Under the pieces are notes generated by a model. The model was not told where the DNA came from. It did not search any database and saw only the letters and a program-made list of their open reading frames with translations. Positions 8,006-16,623 of a DNA stretch of 39,970 bases are shown here, in pieces (the first letter of the stretch is position 1; every line of letters starts with the position of its first letter). The stretch comes from Marinobacterium sedimentorum (GTDB taxonomy: Bacteria > Pseudomonadota > Gammaproteobacteria > Pseudomonadales > Balneatricaceae), in NCBI RefSeq assembly GCF_024267675.1, contig NZ_JALDYX010000037.1:1-39970 (forward strand), written 5' to 3'. Made by a program: the position numbers and the translations under genes.

Positions 8006-9700
8006 ATGAATGCCATTTCGGAGCAAACGGTTGACGTTCAGGCGCAACTGACCGCACCGGGTGCGCCTTTCGAGCTGACTGACGTGAATACGCCCTACGG
8101 GCGTCAAGCAGTCTACCGCAATGCCCCCGCCAGCCTGGTTGACGTCATTGCTCAGTCAAGGCGTGATGATGACGCCTGTTTTCTGGTCTATCAGGGCGAA
8201 CGCTGGAGCTTTAGGCGTTTCTATGAACAGGTGGATGCGCTGGCATCCTGGATGCACAGCCAGGGGGTAACGCCGGGCCGGCGTGTCGCCATCGCGATGC
8301 GCAACCGGCCGGAATGGGTGGCGGTGTTTGTTGCCGCGGCGCGCCTGGGCGCGGTACCGGCGCCGCTGAACAGCTTCGGCCTTGGCGAGGAACTGCGTTC
8401 TGCGCTGGATGACCTGGAGGCGGACATTCTGGCCTGTGACAGCGACCGCCTGGAACGCATAGGCGCGCAGAATATCGGTGCCTCTATGCGCGTGCTGCTG
8501 GTCGGCTCGGCGCCCGCCGGTTCCGGCGCGGGCCTGCATCCTTATGAGGAGGTCGTCTCGCGACCGGCCGGCGCGCTGCCGGCGGTGGAGCCGCAACCTG
8601 AAGATCCGGCCCTGATCCTGTTTACCTCCGGCGCCACCAGCAAGGCCAAGGCAGTGGTCTCGTCCCAGCGGGCCGTCTGCCAGGCGCTATACAACATCGA
8701 CTACATCAGCGCCCTGTCGGTGATGACCTCGCCCGAGGCACTGGCGCGGGTGCAGAGGATGGCGCGCCCGCCGGTGATTCTGACTGCCGTGCCGCTGTTT
8801 CATGTCAGTGGTCTGCATGCCCAGCTCCTCACGGCACTGCGCACCGGGCGCCGGCTGGTGTTCATGCACAAGTGGGATCCGGCCGCCGCGGTCGAGCTTA
8901 TGGCCACTGAGCAGGTCACGCAGTTCAATGGCGCCCCGTCTATGGTGATGCAGCTGCTGCGCGAACCCGGATTTCACAGCGAGCTGGTCAAGGGCGGTCT
9001 GGCCGGGCTCGGCTTTGGCGGGGCAGGGCTGCCGCAGGGCCTGATCGATGAGGTGCTCACTGCGCTGCCCGAACAACTGGTGGGCATCGGCTATGGCATG
9101 ACCGAATCCAATGGCGTTGGTGCCGGTATTTCGGGCGATCTGTTCCGCCTGCGCCCACGAAGCTCCGGGCTGGTGTCGCCACTGGTGCAGGTGCGCATCC
9201 TGGCGCCCGATGGCGAATCAGTGCCCGCGGGGGAGAATGGCGAGATCTGCCTGCGGGCGGCGACCCTCATGACCGAGTACCTGAACGACCCCGCGGCCAC
9301 CGCCGCCACGCTGCGCGATGGCTGGCTGCACACCGGCGATCTGGGGCATGTGGATGCAAACGGTTGTATCTACATCGTCGACCGCCTCAAGGATGTGATT
9401 AACCGTGCCGGCGAGAATATCGCCGCGGCGGAAGTTGAATCCTGCCTGCTGCGTCACCCGCTGGTGCGCGAGGCGGCGGTGTTCGGGGTGCCCGATGACA
9501 TGACGGGCGAGGCGGTGGTGGCAGTCGTCGCGATCGCGCCGGGCGAAGATCTGCCCGAGTCCGAGTTGCAGGTCTTCGTCGGTGATCACCTGGCGGCCTA
9601 CAAGGTCCCCTCCGTAATCTCGGTGCAGCAGGAGAAGTTGCCGCGCAACCCCGCCGGCAAGCTGCTCAAGGCGCAGATCAAGCAGTTGCTGTACGTCTGA
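8006..9700 (+). CDS. Acyl-CoA synthetase / AMP-forming ligase with altered P-loop
   Basis: A 564-residue ANL-superfamily enzyme. The ATG at 8006 has GGGAGA 6 bp upstream; the frame is open to a TTG at 7970 that lacks a site. Seen motifs: A3 phosphate loop F206-TSGATSKAKA216, A5 YGMTES, A7 GWLHTGDLG, A8 DRLKDVINRAGENI, and the A10 lysine K552 in PRNPAGK. The A3 loop is unusual: the consensus TSGTTGxPKG has Gly, Pro and the last Gly replaced by Ser, Ala and Ala, although both lysines remain. All other motifs are intact, so it is probably active. It is co-transcribed with the MBL hydrolase and ends in a strong terminator. The substrate is probably a carboxylated pathway intermediate. Confidence 0.9.
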   Translation: MNAISEQTVDVQAQLTAPGAPFELTDVNTPYGRQAVYRNAPASLVDVIAQSRRDDDACFLVYQGERWSFRRFYEQVDALASWMHSQGVTPGRRVAIAMRNRPEWVAVFVAAARLGAVPAPLNSFGLGEELRSALDDLEADILACDSDRLERIGAQNIGASMRVLLVGSAPAGSGAGLHPYEEVVSRPAGALPAVEPQPEDPALILFTSGATSKAKAVVSSQRAVCQALYNIDYISALSVMTSPEALARVQRMARPPVILTAVPLFHVSGLHAQLLTALRTGRRLVFMHKWDPAAAVELMATEQVTQFNGAPSMVMQLLREPGFHSELVKGGLAGLGFGGAGLPQGLIDEVLTALPEQLVGIGYGMTESNGVGAGISGDLFRLRPRSSGLVSPLVQVRILAPDGESVPAGENGEICLRAATLMTEYLNDPAATAATLRDGWLHTGDLGHVDANGCIYIVDRLKDVINRAGENIAAAEVESCLLRHPLVREAAVFGVPDDMTGEAVVAVVAIAPGEDLPESELQVFVGDHLAAYKVPSVISVQQEKLPRNPAGKLLKAQIKQLLYV

Positions 9701-9721
9701 AGCGGCGTTAACTCCTTCATT

Positions 9722-9747
9722 GCGGTGCCGCCTGGCACCGCGGTTTT
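9722..9747 (+). terminator. Rho-independent terminator after the acyl-CoA synthetase
   Basis: An eight-bp stem (9722-9729 with 9734-9741, GCGGTGCC/GGCACCGC), a four-base loop, then GGTTTT. It begins 21 bp after the stop codon. The rest of 9748-9980 shows no gene. Confidence 0.8.
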
Positions 9748-9980
9748 CCTGTCGGCTGTTGCACTGGACAGTCTGCCGGATAAGCAGGTTTCGAACTTGT
9801 TGGTGGGGGGCGAGTCGAGCGTAGCGAGACATCGTTGCCGAAGCGGCGGCCCGCAGGGTGAGGCGTAGCGTTGTCTTTGGTCTTCCTGCCGGTACTTGCC
9901 TGGTCGCAGCGGTACGCTGCCCAGCAGGGTGCACGCGGGCGTTGATGCGTTTATTTGGAAAGAGAAAAGCCAATTTGGCC

Positions 9981-11393
9981 TTAGATGCTCTCCGGAAATC
10001 CATCTGCTAACTCGACTTCTTCCTTTGCCCTCTCCGACTGGCTTTCATTCAGGCTTCGACGTTTCACCACTGACTCGCGATATTCATGAGCCTCCGCAAT
10101 TTTTGTGAACTCAACGTTAAGTCCCTTTTTCGTAACGGCTTCTTCAATTTCATCCAGATTAATATGGAAAAACTCTTTTCGGTTGTTTACGAGATTCAGG
10201 CGTCTGTGGTCAAAATGATTGTGAAGCTCTCGTTCCAGTTCAGGAGCGTTGTGCGAGAAGATCATGGCGTGAACATCGAACAGGAAGGGAACCGACGCAT
10301 CGCCTAGTTCTCGCACACGATCCAAGGGTTCAAGGCGACGGGTCATACCGATTTTGTACACGTCCTCACCAAACGATCCTTCGTTCGATATTACATAAAC
10401 GTGGCCGGATTTGGTTTCCTGGGCGCGGGAAATGGCTCGCTGCGATTTCTCGTGCGCATCGGCCAATTGCTGCTCGAGCTGTTGTATCTGTTCAGCGTAC
10501 TTTTCAGCTTCAGCGCCATGTGCTTCCTGAAGCTCAAGACGCGCTTTCTCAAGCACTTGTTGATATCGCTGTTCTTCCTTCTGCGCATCCTGCTGCGCCT
10601 TCTCAAGCTCTCTGCGCGCTTTCTCTTCCTCGCGCATTTCCTCTCGTATCTGGCGCTGCTCCTCCTTGATCTGATACTGCTTCTCGGCTAATTCGTGATT
10701 TAGTCGTAATTCCTTCAATTTCAGGTTGAGGTATTGAGGCGTGATCGAAACATTCATGGACTCGCCGGTCTTGTTGATTGCGTCAAGCGACTTTCGAATA
10801 CGCTCCTCCATGCCAAGTACATTGTTCCACTTCACCTTTGAAATGGCAGCATCACACTCTCCATTAAAAGCCCTGAGCATCAGCTTGGTCTGTCGTTTAA
10901 TCATTTTTCGACCTTCAGTTTTACTCCCCCCAACTTGCCAATCGGTGTCGCAGCTTGCGGCTCTCTCGTCCTTGATCAGAGCCTTTTGCTGCTCTCGGAC
11001 TTCTTTGATGGTTTCTTTGAATTTTTCAGGGGTCTCAAATTCGAAGTATGGTTCGTATATACCAAAGGACATGGCCTCCACGTTCCCGTAGAGCCGATCC
11101 ATTTCACGCTTCAGGCGGCGGTATATATTCAATTGCTCGTTGTAGTCCCACGACAACTGTTCATGCTTCTTTTCGAAATTGGGCTTCAGAGCCTTGAACT
11201 TAGCGATAAGGGTGTTGTATTCGTCGCGTTGCTTCTCGACTTCTGCTTCGACATCCAGTATCGGAGCATACTTCTGACGCAATGACTCGTTTTCGTCTCT
11301 TAAAGCGGCCGCGGCCCTGACCGACTTACGCCACCGAAAGAACAGGAAGCCTGCGATGACAACCAGGGTGACGATAATTGATACACTTTCCAT
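9981..11393 (-). CDS. DUF4041 - GIY-YIG (T5orf172/MUG113) membrane-anchored protein
   Basis: A 470-residue protein. Residues 5-21 are a single hydrophobic helix followed by RWRK, suggesting an N-terminal membrane anchor with the rest in the cytoplasm. The DUF4041 block follows (FGIYEPYFEFETPEKFKETIKEVR, GSKTEGRKMIKRQTKLMLRAFNGECDAAISKVKWNN). A long charged coiled coil runs from about 215 to 325. Residues 330-420 form a GIY-YIG type domain: VYVISN, VYKIGMT, then DRVRELG, ELERELH and NRKEFF supply the conserved Arg, Glu and Asn. Such proteins are common in prophages and accessory islands; their role is not established. GC is about 40% in lines sampled, against about 70% in neighbours. It is divergent from the NERD gene. 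Confidence 0.88.
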   Translation of the reverse strand: MESVSIIVTLVVIAGFLFFRWRKSVRAAAALRDENESLRQKYAPILDVEAEVEKQRDEYNTLIAKFKALKPNFEKKHEQLSWDYNEQLNIYRRLKREMDRLYGNVEAMSFGIYEPYFEFETPEKFKETIKEVREQQKALIKDERAASCDTDWQVGGSKTEGRKMIKRQTKLMLRAFNGECDAAISKVKWNNVLGMEERIRKSLDAINKTGESMNVSITPQYLNLKLKELRLNHELAEKQYQIKEEQRQIREEMREEEKARRELEKAQQDAQKEEQRYQQVLEKARLELQEAHGAEAEKYAEQIQQLEQQLADAHEKSQRAISRAQETKSGHVYVISNEGSFGEDVYKIGMTRRLEPLDRVRELGDASVPFLFDVHAMIFSHNAPELERELHNHFDHRRLNLVNNRKEFFHINLDEIEEAVTKKGLNVEFTKIAEAHEYRESVVKRRSLNESQSERAKEEVELADGFPESI

Positions 11394-11636
11394 GTGGTGC
11401 AGTCCTTAGTTCAGTGATGGTTTTGTGATCAGTATGTAGAATAATCGCGGTTCATCAACCACGATCTCTTGACCAAGCCAATTCGATCCATGTCGGGTTG
11501 AGTGGAGGCACAGTAGAATCGTTGCAATAGAAAAGCGCATTGGGGCTATCGAAACCCGGTTCCAGCGGTGCCTATTGGCGCTTTCCTGGGAACCACCTAT
11601 GATGCTTGCTCACTACGCATGGATGGAGCAGGTCAT

Positions 11637-12551
11637 ATGGAATGGCAGTCATCGTTTTACGCTGTCGGCATTGTTCTCACGCTATGCTTGGGTCCGCTGA
11701 TGCTACTTGTGGGCATAGTTGTATATCTGAAAAAGCTTCAGGCGCGCAGTCGGGCAACGCCACTCACGGCAGACCTACTCAGGCCAGCCGGTTTTACCCT
11801 ACAAAAGCAGATCGACTCACTGCAATCTGACCTGATGCTGTGTTTCATAACGATTCCGGTTATGACTACTCTCACGCCGTTAATGCTATTAATGCAGGGG
11901 GAGTTCTTCGATAACAAGGCAAGTCTAGCAACCTGGGTCACGCTGTCTTGTCTCGCCGCCATTGCGGTCGGGTACTACGTATGGAAAGCGCTGAAAATCG
12001 TAAAGCGACTGGGGTATCTACGACTTGGTTTCGCCTGCGAAATGGCAGTAGGGCAGGAACTGGAACAGATCATTCGGCCAGAAGAGCGGCCATACCGGGT
12101 CTTTCATGACATTCCGTTCGAGGGCTTCAACATAGATCATCTGATTGTCACCCCATCCGGTGTGTTCGTGATCGAGACGAAGGGGCGATCCAAACCGATC
12201 AACGGCACAAACAAGCAGTTCAAGGTCCGACTTGAAGGGGACGCTCTTCATTTTCCAAACCATATAGAGCGTGCTCCATTGGAGCAGACTCGAAGAAACG
12301 TGCAATCGGTTCGCAAATGGCTCTGTGATGCTACTGGCTTTGAAGTCCCTGTTGCGGGCGTGCTTGTGCTGCCTGGATGGTATATCGAAAGGAAACAGCG
12401 CTCCGTTGACCCATTTGTCATGAATGGTGCAGAGCTGACGAAACAGCTACCCAGGCTGCATGCCGGAACGCTCGAGGTCGGCCAGGTGAAGGCAGTCGCG
12501 CACCAGGTAGCGCAGCGAGTGCGCGATGTTGATCGGGAGCGCGTGCTGTGA
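11637..12551 (+). CDS. NERD-domain membrane protein
   Basis: A 304-residue protein from the ATG at 11637, which has TGGAG 8 bp upstream; the frame is open to 11568 and an ATG at 11619 is an alternative start. Three hydrophobic helices (about 8-30, 66-86, 98-118) precede a NERD (nuclease-related) domain from about 137 to 270. The PD-(D/E)xK-like core is visible: FNID167HLIVTPSGVFVIE180-T-K182. The NERD fold is related to archaeal Holliday-junction resolvases and restriction endonucleases. It is divergent from the DUF4041/GIY-YIG gene across a 240-bp intergenic region, has similarly low GC, and is unrelated to the catabolic genes. A joint nucleic-acid-targeting function at the membrane is speculation. 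Confidence 0.8.
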   Translation: MEWQSSFYAVGIVLTLCLGPLMLLVGIVVYLKKLQARSRATPLTADLLRPAGFTLQKQIDSLQSDLMLCFITIPVMTTLTPLMLLMQGEFFDNKASLATWVTLSCLAAIAVGYYVWKALKIVKRLGYLRLGFACEMAVGQELEQIIRPEERPYRVFHDIPFEGFNIDHLIVTPSGVFVIETKGRSKPINGTNKQFKVRLEGDALHFPNHIERAPLEQTRRNVQSVRKWLCDATGFEVPVAGVLVLPGWYIERKQRSVDPFVMNGAELTKQLPRLHAGTLEVGQVKAVAHQVAQRVRDVDRERVL

Positions 12552-13185
12552 ATTCACAATGGGATCAACCAGCGACTGTAAGCCTCCGCCCAACTGCTAC
12601 TTCTGCAAGCCGCAGGTTGCCTTCGGGCAGTGCTACTCCGTCCGTCTGGTCAAGCCACGGGCGTGAGGTCATCTTTGTGTAAAAGGAGAATTAAAAACCA
12701 CGCGGATCCCCTTTGTTTAGCCTCCTCGTTCCAGTCTGCGGGCACTGTGCCAGCCACAATCTGATCACCCTGAAATGACTCGTCCTATTAATGAGTTTAA
12801 CTCGGTCCCATCTCGGCCGACGGCGATCTTCTGGCCGCCACTGCTCAATGAACTCAAGATCTCCGCAGACTTCTATTTTCTCCTATACGTCCGGTTTCCC
12901 AGCCTGTTTGTCCGTTATACCAGCTGTCTTGCCCCCCGAAATAATGGGCGCAGGTGTTTGGCCACGCTAAGCGTTTTCGGGGATGAGGTTGCGCTCGTTC
13001 TCGCCGTCGCCCAGTGACGATGCCTCCCGCTTCATGTAACCCCCGCCGGGCTAGTAGTCCGGTTTGACGATGCCTGTGGTTGTTCTCCTCTCTCATTATG
13101 TGGACTGGGTGCCATTGGGTTTGGCGTCGCTGGAGCGGCTTTGGCAGTCGTTCGCGGGGTAAGAATAACAACGGGGAGTGAGCAG
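12552..13185 (+). other. Gene-free leader of the KstD-like operon
   Basis: There is no convincing gene. A 35-codon cysteine-containing frame at 12559-12666 has no ribosome-binding site and is left uncalled. Operator candidate C is at 13055-13072. The 11-mer TGACGATGCCT occurs twice, at 13015 and 13065, exactly 50 bp apart. The rest is mixed-composition sequence in which I see nothing recognisable. Confidence 0.6.
13055..13072 (+). promoter_or_regulatory. Operator candidate C (TAGTCC-N4-TGACGATG)
   Basis: TAGTCC-GGTT-TGACGATG, 113 bp upstream of the KstD-like start codon. It differs from site E only in the four spacer bases. The right half-site is repeated 50 bp further upstream at 13015-13022. 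Confidence 0.65.
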
Positions 13186-14913
13186 ATGACATCACAGGTA
13201 ACAGTCAGCAATAGTTATGACGTCGTAGTGGTTGGGTCCGGTGCGGGCGCCATGTCCGCCGCGATTTTCGCTGCAGATCAGGGGATGAAGGTTTTAATTG
13301 TTGAAAAGAGTGACAAGTATGGCGGTACCTCTGCGCTGTCCGGTGGCGGCATCTGGATTCCCAACAATCATTATTTCAAGGCGAAGGGCGGCGACGACAG
13401 TTACGAGCGGGCGCTGACCTATCTCCAGGCCTCGACCGGGGGCGGGGTGGACGAAAAGCGCCTGCGTGCCTACCTCGACAACGCGCCCAAGATGATGCAG
13501 TACCTGGAGGAAAACACCCGCCTGCATTACACCGTGGCCGAGAAGTATCCCGATTACTACCCGCACCTGCCGGGCGCCATGCCAGGCGGCCGAACCCTCG
13601 ATCCGGAGCTGTTCGATACTGCCGAGCTGGGCGACGAGGTGCAGAATCTGCGCCCGGCCTCGCCGACCACCCTGCTGATGGGCAAGATCGCCTGGACCGC
13701 CCGCCATGCCCACAAGGCCATGGCGAAGGAGCGTGGCTGGCGGCTGATGATCCTCTGGCTGATGCTGCGCTACAAACTTGATTTCAGCTGGCGCCGCAAG
13801 ACCCGCAACGACCGCCGCTCTGCGCTGGGGAACGCCCTGGTGGCCTCGCTGCGCTCTTCGCTGATGGATCGCAAGGTTCCGCTGTGGCTCAACACCGATT
13901 TCAGGCAGCTGATCGAAACCGATGGCCGTATCAGCGGGCTGGTGGTCGAGCGTGGCGGTGAGGAGCAGATCATCGAGGTGCGCCACGGCGTGATCCTGGG
14001 CTCCGGAGGCTTCGAGCAGAATCAGGCGCTGCGTGACAAGTATCTGCCGCAGCCCTCGCAGGTCGCCTGGAGCGCCACGCCGCCGGGCAACAACACCGGT
14101 GCTGCACTGGAGGCCGGGCAGGCGCTGGGTGCGGCCACCGACCTGATGAACTGGGCATGGTGGGCGCCGACCATCAGCGTGCCCCGCGAAGACAAAGCCC
14201 GCGGCGTTTTTGCCGAGCGCGCCTTCCCCGGCGCCATAGTCGTGAACGGGCAGGGCCGGCGTTTCGTCAACGAGGCGGCACCCTACCTGGAGTTTGTCGA
14301 TGCCATGTACAAGGATCATGCGCGCTCGGGCAAGTCGATTCCGGCCTGGGTGATTTTCGACGGTCACTTCCGCTTTAACTATGCGATGGGGCCTCTGATG
14401 CCGTCGCAGATCATGCCCGACAGCCGGCTGCCCAAGGCCTGGCACAAGACGGTGTACTGGAAGGCGGATTCGCTCGAAGCGCTTGCCGGGCAGATCGATG
14501 TCGATGCCGCCGGGCTGCAGGATACCGTGGGGCGCATCAATGGCTTTGCGGCCAGCGGCAAGGATGAGGACTTCCAGCGCGGCGGCAATGTATTCGATCG
14601 CTACTACGGTGACAGCAACGTCAAGCCCAATCCCTGTCTGGCACCGATCAGGAAAGGGCCTTTCTATGCCATGCGTCTGAATGCCGGGGATATCGGCACC
14701 AAGGGCGGCTTGCTGACCAACGAGCGCGGTTGCGTGGTGCGTGAAGACGGCTCCGAAATCGCGGGTCTCTATGCCATCGGCAACTGCTCGGCATCGGTGA
14801 TGGGCACCAGCTACCCCGGTGCCGGTTCTACCCTGGGCCCGGCCATGACCTTTGGCTATATCGCAGTCAACGACCTGGTGCGCCAGCGGGATCAGCAGCA
14901 GGTGACCGCATGA
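13186..14913 (+). CDS. KstD-like FAD-dependent 3-ketosteroid dehydrogenase
   Basis: A 575-residue flavoprotein. The ATG at 13186 has GGGGAG 7 bp upstream. The Rossmann FAD motif is YDVVVVGSGAGAMSAAI with the acidic ribose-binding E40, then KYGGTSALSGGGIWIPNN. The C-terminal signature NCSASVMGTSYPGAGSTLGPAMTFGYIA matches 3-ketosteroid delta-1-dehydrogenases; Y543 and G547 correspond to the catalytic Tyr and the Gly that binds the C3 carbonyl in KstD. Length also fits the family (about 510-575). It introduces a double bond next to a ring ketone, transferring electrons from FAD to an acceptor. It overlaps the next flavoprotein gene by four bases (ATGA). The steroid substrate is inferred from homology; other cyclic ketones are possible. 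Confidence 0.9.
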   Translation: MTSQVTVSNSYDVVVVGSGAGAMSAAIFAADQGMKVLIVEKSDKYGGTSALSGGGIWIPNNHYFKAKGGDDSYERALTYLQASTGGGVDEKRLRAYLDNAPKMMQYLEENTRLHYTVAEKYPDYYPHLPGAMPGGRTLDPELFDTAELGDEVQNLRPASPTTLLMGKIAWTARHAHKAMAKERGWRLMILWLMLRYKLDFSWRRKTRNDRRSALGNALVASLRSSLMDRKVPLWLNTDFRQLIETDGRISGLVVERGGEEQIIEVRHGVILGSGGFEQNQALRDKYLPQPSQVAWSATPPGNNTGAALEAGQALGAATDLMNWAWWAPTISVPREDKARGVFAERAFPGAIVVNGQGRRFVNEAAPYLEFVDAMYKDHARSGKSIPAWVIFDGHFRFNYAMGPLMPSQIMPDSRLPKAWHKTVYWKADSLEALAGQIDVDAAGLQDTVGRINGFAASGKDEDFQRGGNVFDRYYGDSNVKPNPCLAPIRKGPFYAMRLNAGDIGTKGGLLTNERGCVVREDGSEIAGLYAIGNCSASVMGTSYPGAGSTLGPAMTFGYIAVNDLVRQRDQQQVTA

Positions 14914-16613
14914 GCCAAGCCACCGTGACCGAAATCAGCCCGCCGCTGGTGCTGCAGGATGCGGCTGCGCAGCATTGGGATCATGACTGTGATGTGCTCG
15001 TTGTCGGCTGGGGGGCGGCGGGTGCCAGTGCGGCCATCGAGGCGCACGACAGGGGTGCGCGGGTGATGCTGGTGGACCGCTTCCAGGGCGGTGGCGCCAG
15101 CGCCAAGAGCGGCGGGGTAGTCTATGCCGGTGGCGGCACGGCACATCAGCTGCGCGCCGGCTACCAGGACACGCCCGAGGCGATGCTCGACTACCTCAGA
15201 CACGAGACCCGGGGCGTCGTGCAGGAACGCACCCTTGAGCGCTTCTGTCGCGAGAGTGTCGATAACCTGCAGTGGCTGGAGTCCATGGGCACGCCGTACA
15301 ACCATGAGATGCCGCCCGGCGGCAAGACGTCTTATCCCCAGGATGGCTACTACCTCTACTACTCCGGTAACGAGCTGGTTCCGGCCTATGGTGGCGATGC
15401 GCCGCCGGCACCGCGCGGGCACCGAACCGTGGGCAAGGGGCATGGCGGGGTCGTGCTCTATGGGCACCTGCAGGCGGCCTGTCGTGCCAGGGGTATCCAG
15501 AGCCTGACACAGTCTGCGGTACGAAGGCTGGTGGTGAGCGAGCACGACGGGCGGGTTATCGGCGCCGAAATCTGGTCGCTGCCGGCGGGCAGCAGGGAAG
15601 CCCGGCTGCACGCGAAATGGGCGCAGTGGGCCGAAAAACTGCAGAACCTGGCGCCTGCCTACTGCAACCGTCTGCGGCAGAAGCTGTCGGCGCTGGAGCA
15701 GCGCCATGCCAGGCCTGTGCTGGTGCGGGCGCAACAGGGTGTCATCCTCACGACCGGGGGCTTCATCTTCAATCGCGACCTGGTGCGCGAGCATGCGCCG
15801 CGTTATCGCCGCAACTTCAAGATCGGCGCCACCGGGTGTGATGGCAGCGGCCTGCGCCTGGGGCAGTCCGTCGGGGCGGCAACCGATCACCTGGGCAAGG
15901 TATCGGCCTGGCGTTTCATCAATCCGCCGCAGAAATGGCCCAAGGGCATCGTGGTCAACCGGCGTGGCCAGCGCTTTTGCAACGAGGAGGTATACGGGGC
16001 AACGCTTGGCCATGCCATCTGCGAGGATCAGGACGGCGCTGCCTGGCTGATTCTGGACAAGCCGCTGCGTTGGCAGTCGATCCGCCAGGCGCTCTTTGGC
16101 GGCTACTGGTGGTTTCAGTCGGTGCCGGCACTGGCGCTGATGCTGCTGGGCGCCAAAAAGGGCAAAACGCCGGCACAGCTGGCACAGCGCATGGGGATGG
16201 AGCCGGCTGAGTTGCAGGCCTCCATCAGCGGCTACAACCAGGCGATTGCCAGTGCGCAGCCGGACCCCTTCGGCAAATCCGCTGATTCCTGCCAGCCGCT
16301 GCGTGAAGGACCTTTTTACGCGCTGGATATCTCGGTTGGCAGTCCGGTACTGCCACTGGGGGCACTGACCCTGGGCGGCCTCAAGGTAAGCGAGGACAGT
16401 GGACAGGTGCTGTCCGCCGCCGGCACGCCCATCGCGGGCCTGTTTGCGGCGGGCCGCACAGCGGTCGGCATACCTTCCAATCTGTACGTCAGTGGCCTGT
16501 CGCTGGCGGACTGCGTCTTTTCCGGGCGCCGCGCCGGCGCATCTGCGCTCTGTAGCGATGCCGTCGCGACGGGCCAGACCGCTGTTGTGTCCCAGGCGCT
16601 GGCTTCTGCATAG
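14910..16613 (+). CDS. FAD-binding dehydrogenase, fumarate reductase/KstD superfamily
   Basis: A 567-residue flavoprotein translationally coupled to the KstD-like gene through an ATGA overlap. It has a GWGAAG dinucleotide motif at 33-38, DRFQGGGASAKSGGVVYAGGG after it, and the late FAD block GTPIAGLFAAGRTAVGIPSNLYVSGLSLADCVFSGRRAG. It belongs to the FAD_binding_2 family but lacks the YPGAG motif of true KstD enzymes, so it is not a simple duplicate. It could act on another position of the ring system or reduce a ring double bond. The reaction cannot be assigned from sequence alone. Confidence 0.87.
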   Translation: MSQATVTEISPPLVLQDAAAQHWDHDCDVLVVGWGAAGASAAIEAHDRGARVMLVDRFQGGGASAKSGGVVYAGGGTAHQLRAGYQDTPEAMLDYLRHETRGVVQERTLERFCRESVDNLQWLESMGTPYNHEMPPGGKTSYPQDGYYLYYSGNELVPAYGGDAPPAPRGHRTVGKGHGGVVLYGHLQAACRARGIQSLTQSAVRRLVVSEHDGRVIGAEIWSLPAGSREARLHAKWAQWAEKLQNLAPAYCNRLRQKLSALEQRHARPVLVRAQQGVILTTGGFIFNRDLVREHAPRYRRNFKIGATGCDGSGLRLGQSVGAATDHLGKVSAWRFINPPQKWPKGIVVNRRGQRFCNEEVYGATLGHAICEDQDGAAWLILDKPLRWQSIRQALFGGYWWFQSVPALALMLLGAKKGKTPAQLAQRMGMEPAELQASISGYNQAIASAQPDPFGKSADSCQPLREGPFYALDISVGSPVLPLGALTLGGLKVSEDSGQVLSAAGTPIAGLFAAGRTAVGIPSNLYVSGLSLADCVFSGRRAGASALCSDAVATGQTAVVSQALASA

Positions 16614-16623
16614 GGATCTGAAC

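Noticed and set aside
9748..9980. Attachment-site or integrase traces bordering the low-GC nuclease pair
   Set aside because: I found no tRNA gene, integrase, or convincing direct repeat shared between 9748-9980 and 12552-13000; transfer is suggested only by composition and gene content.
12854..13195. Minus-strand frame of 113 codons upstream of the KstD gene, considered as a transposase remnant
   Set aside because: No DDE or other transposase motif, no terminal inverted repeats found around it, and it covers the operator region.
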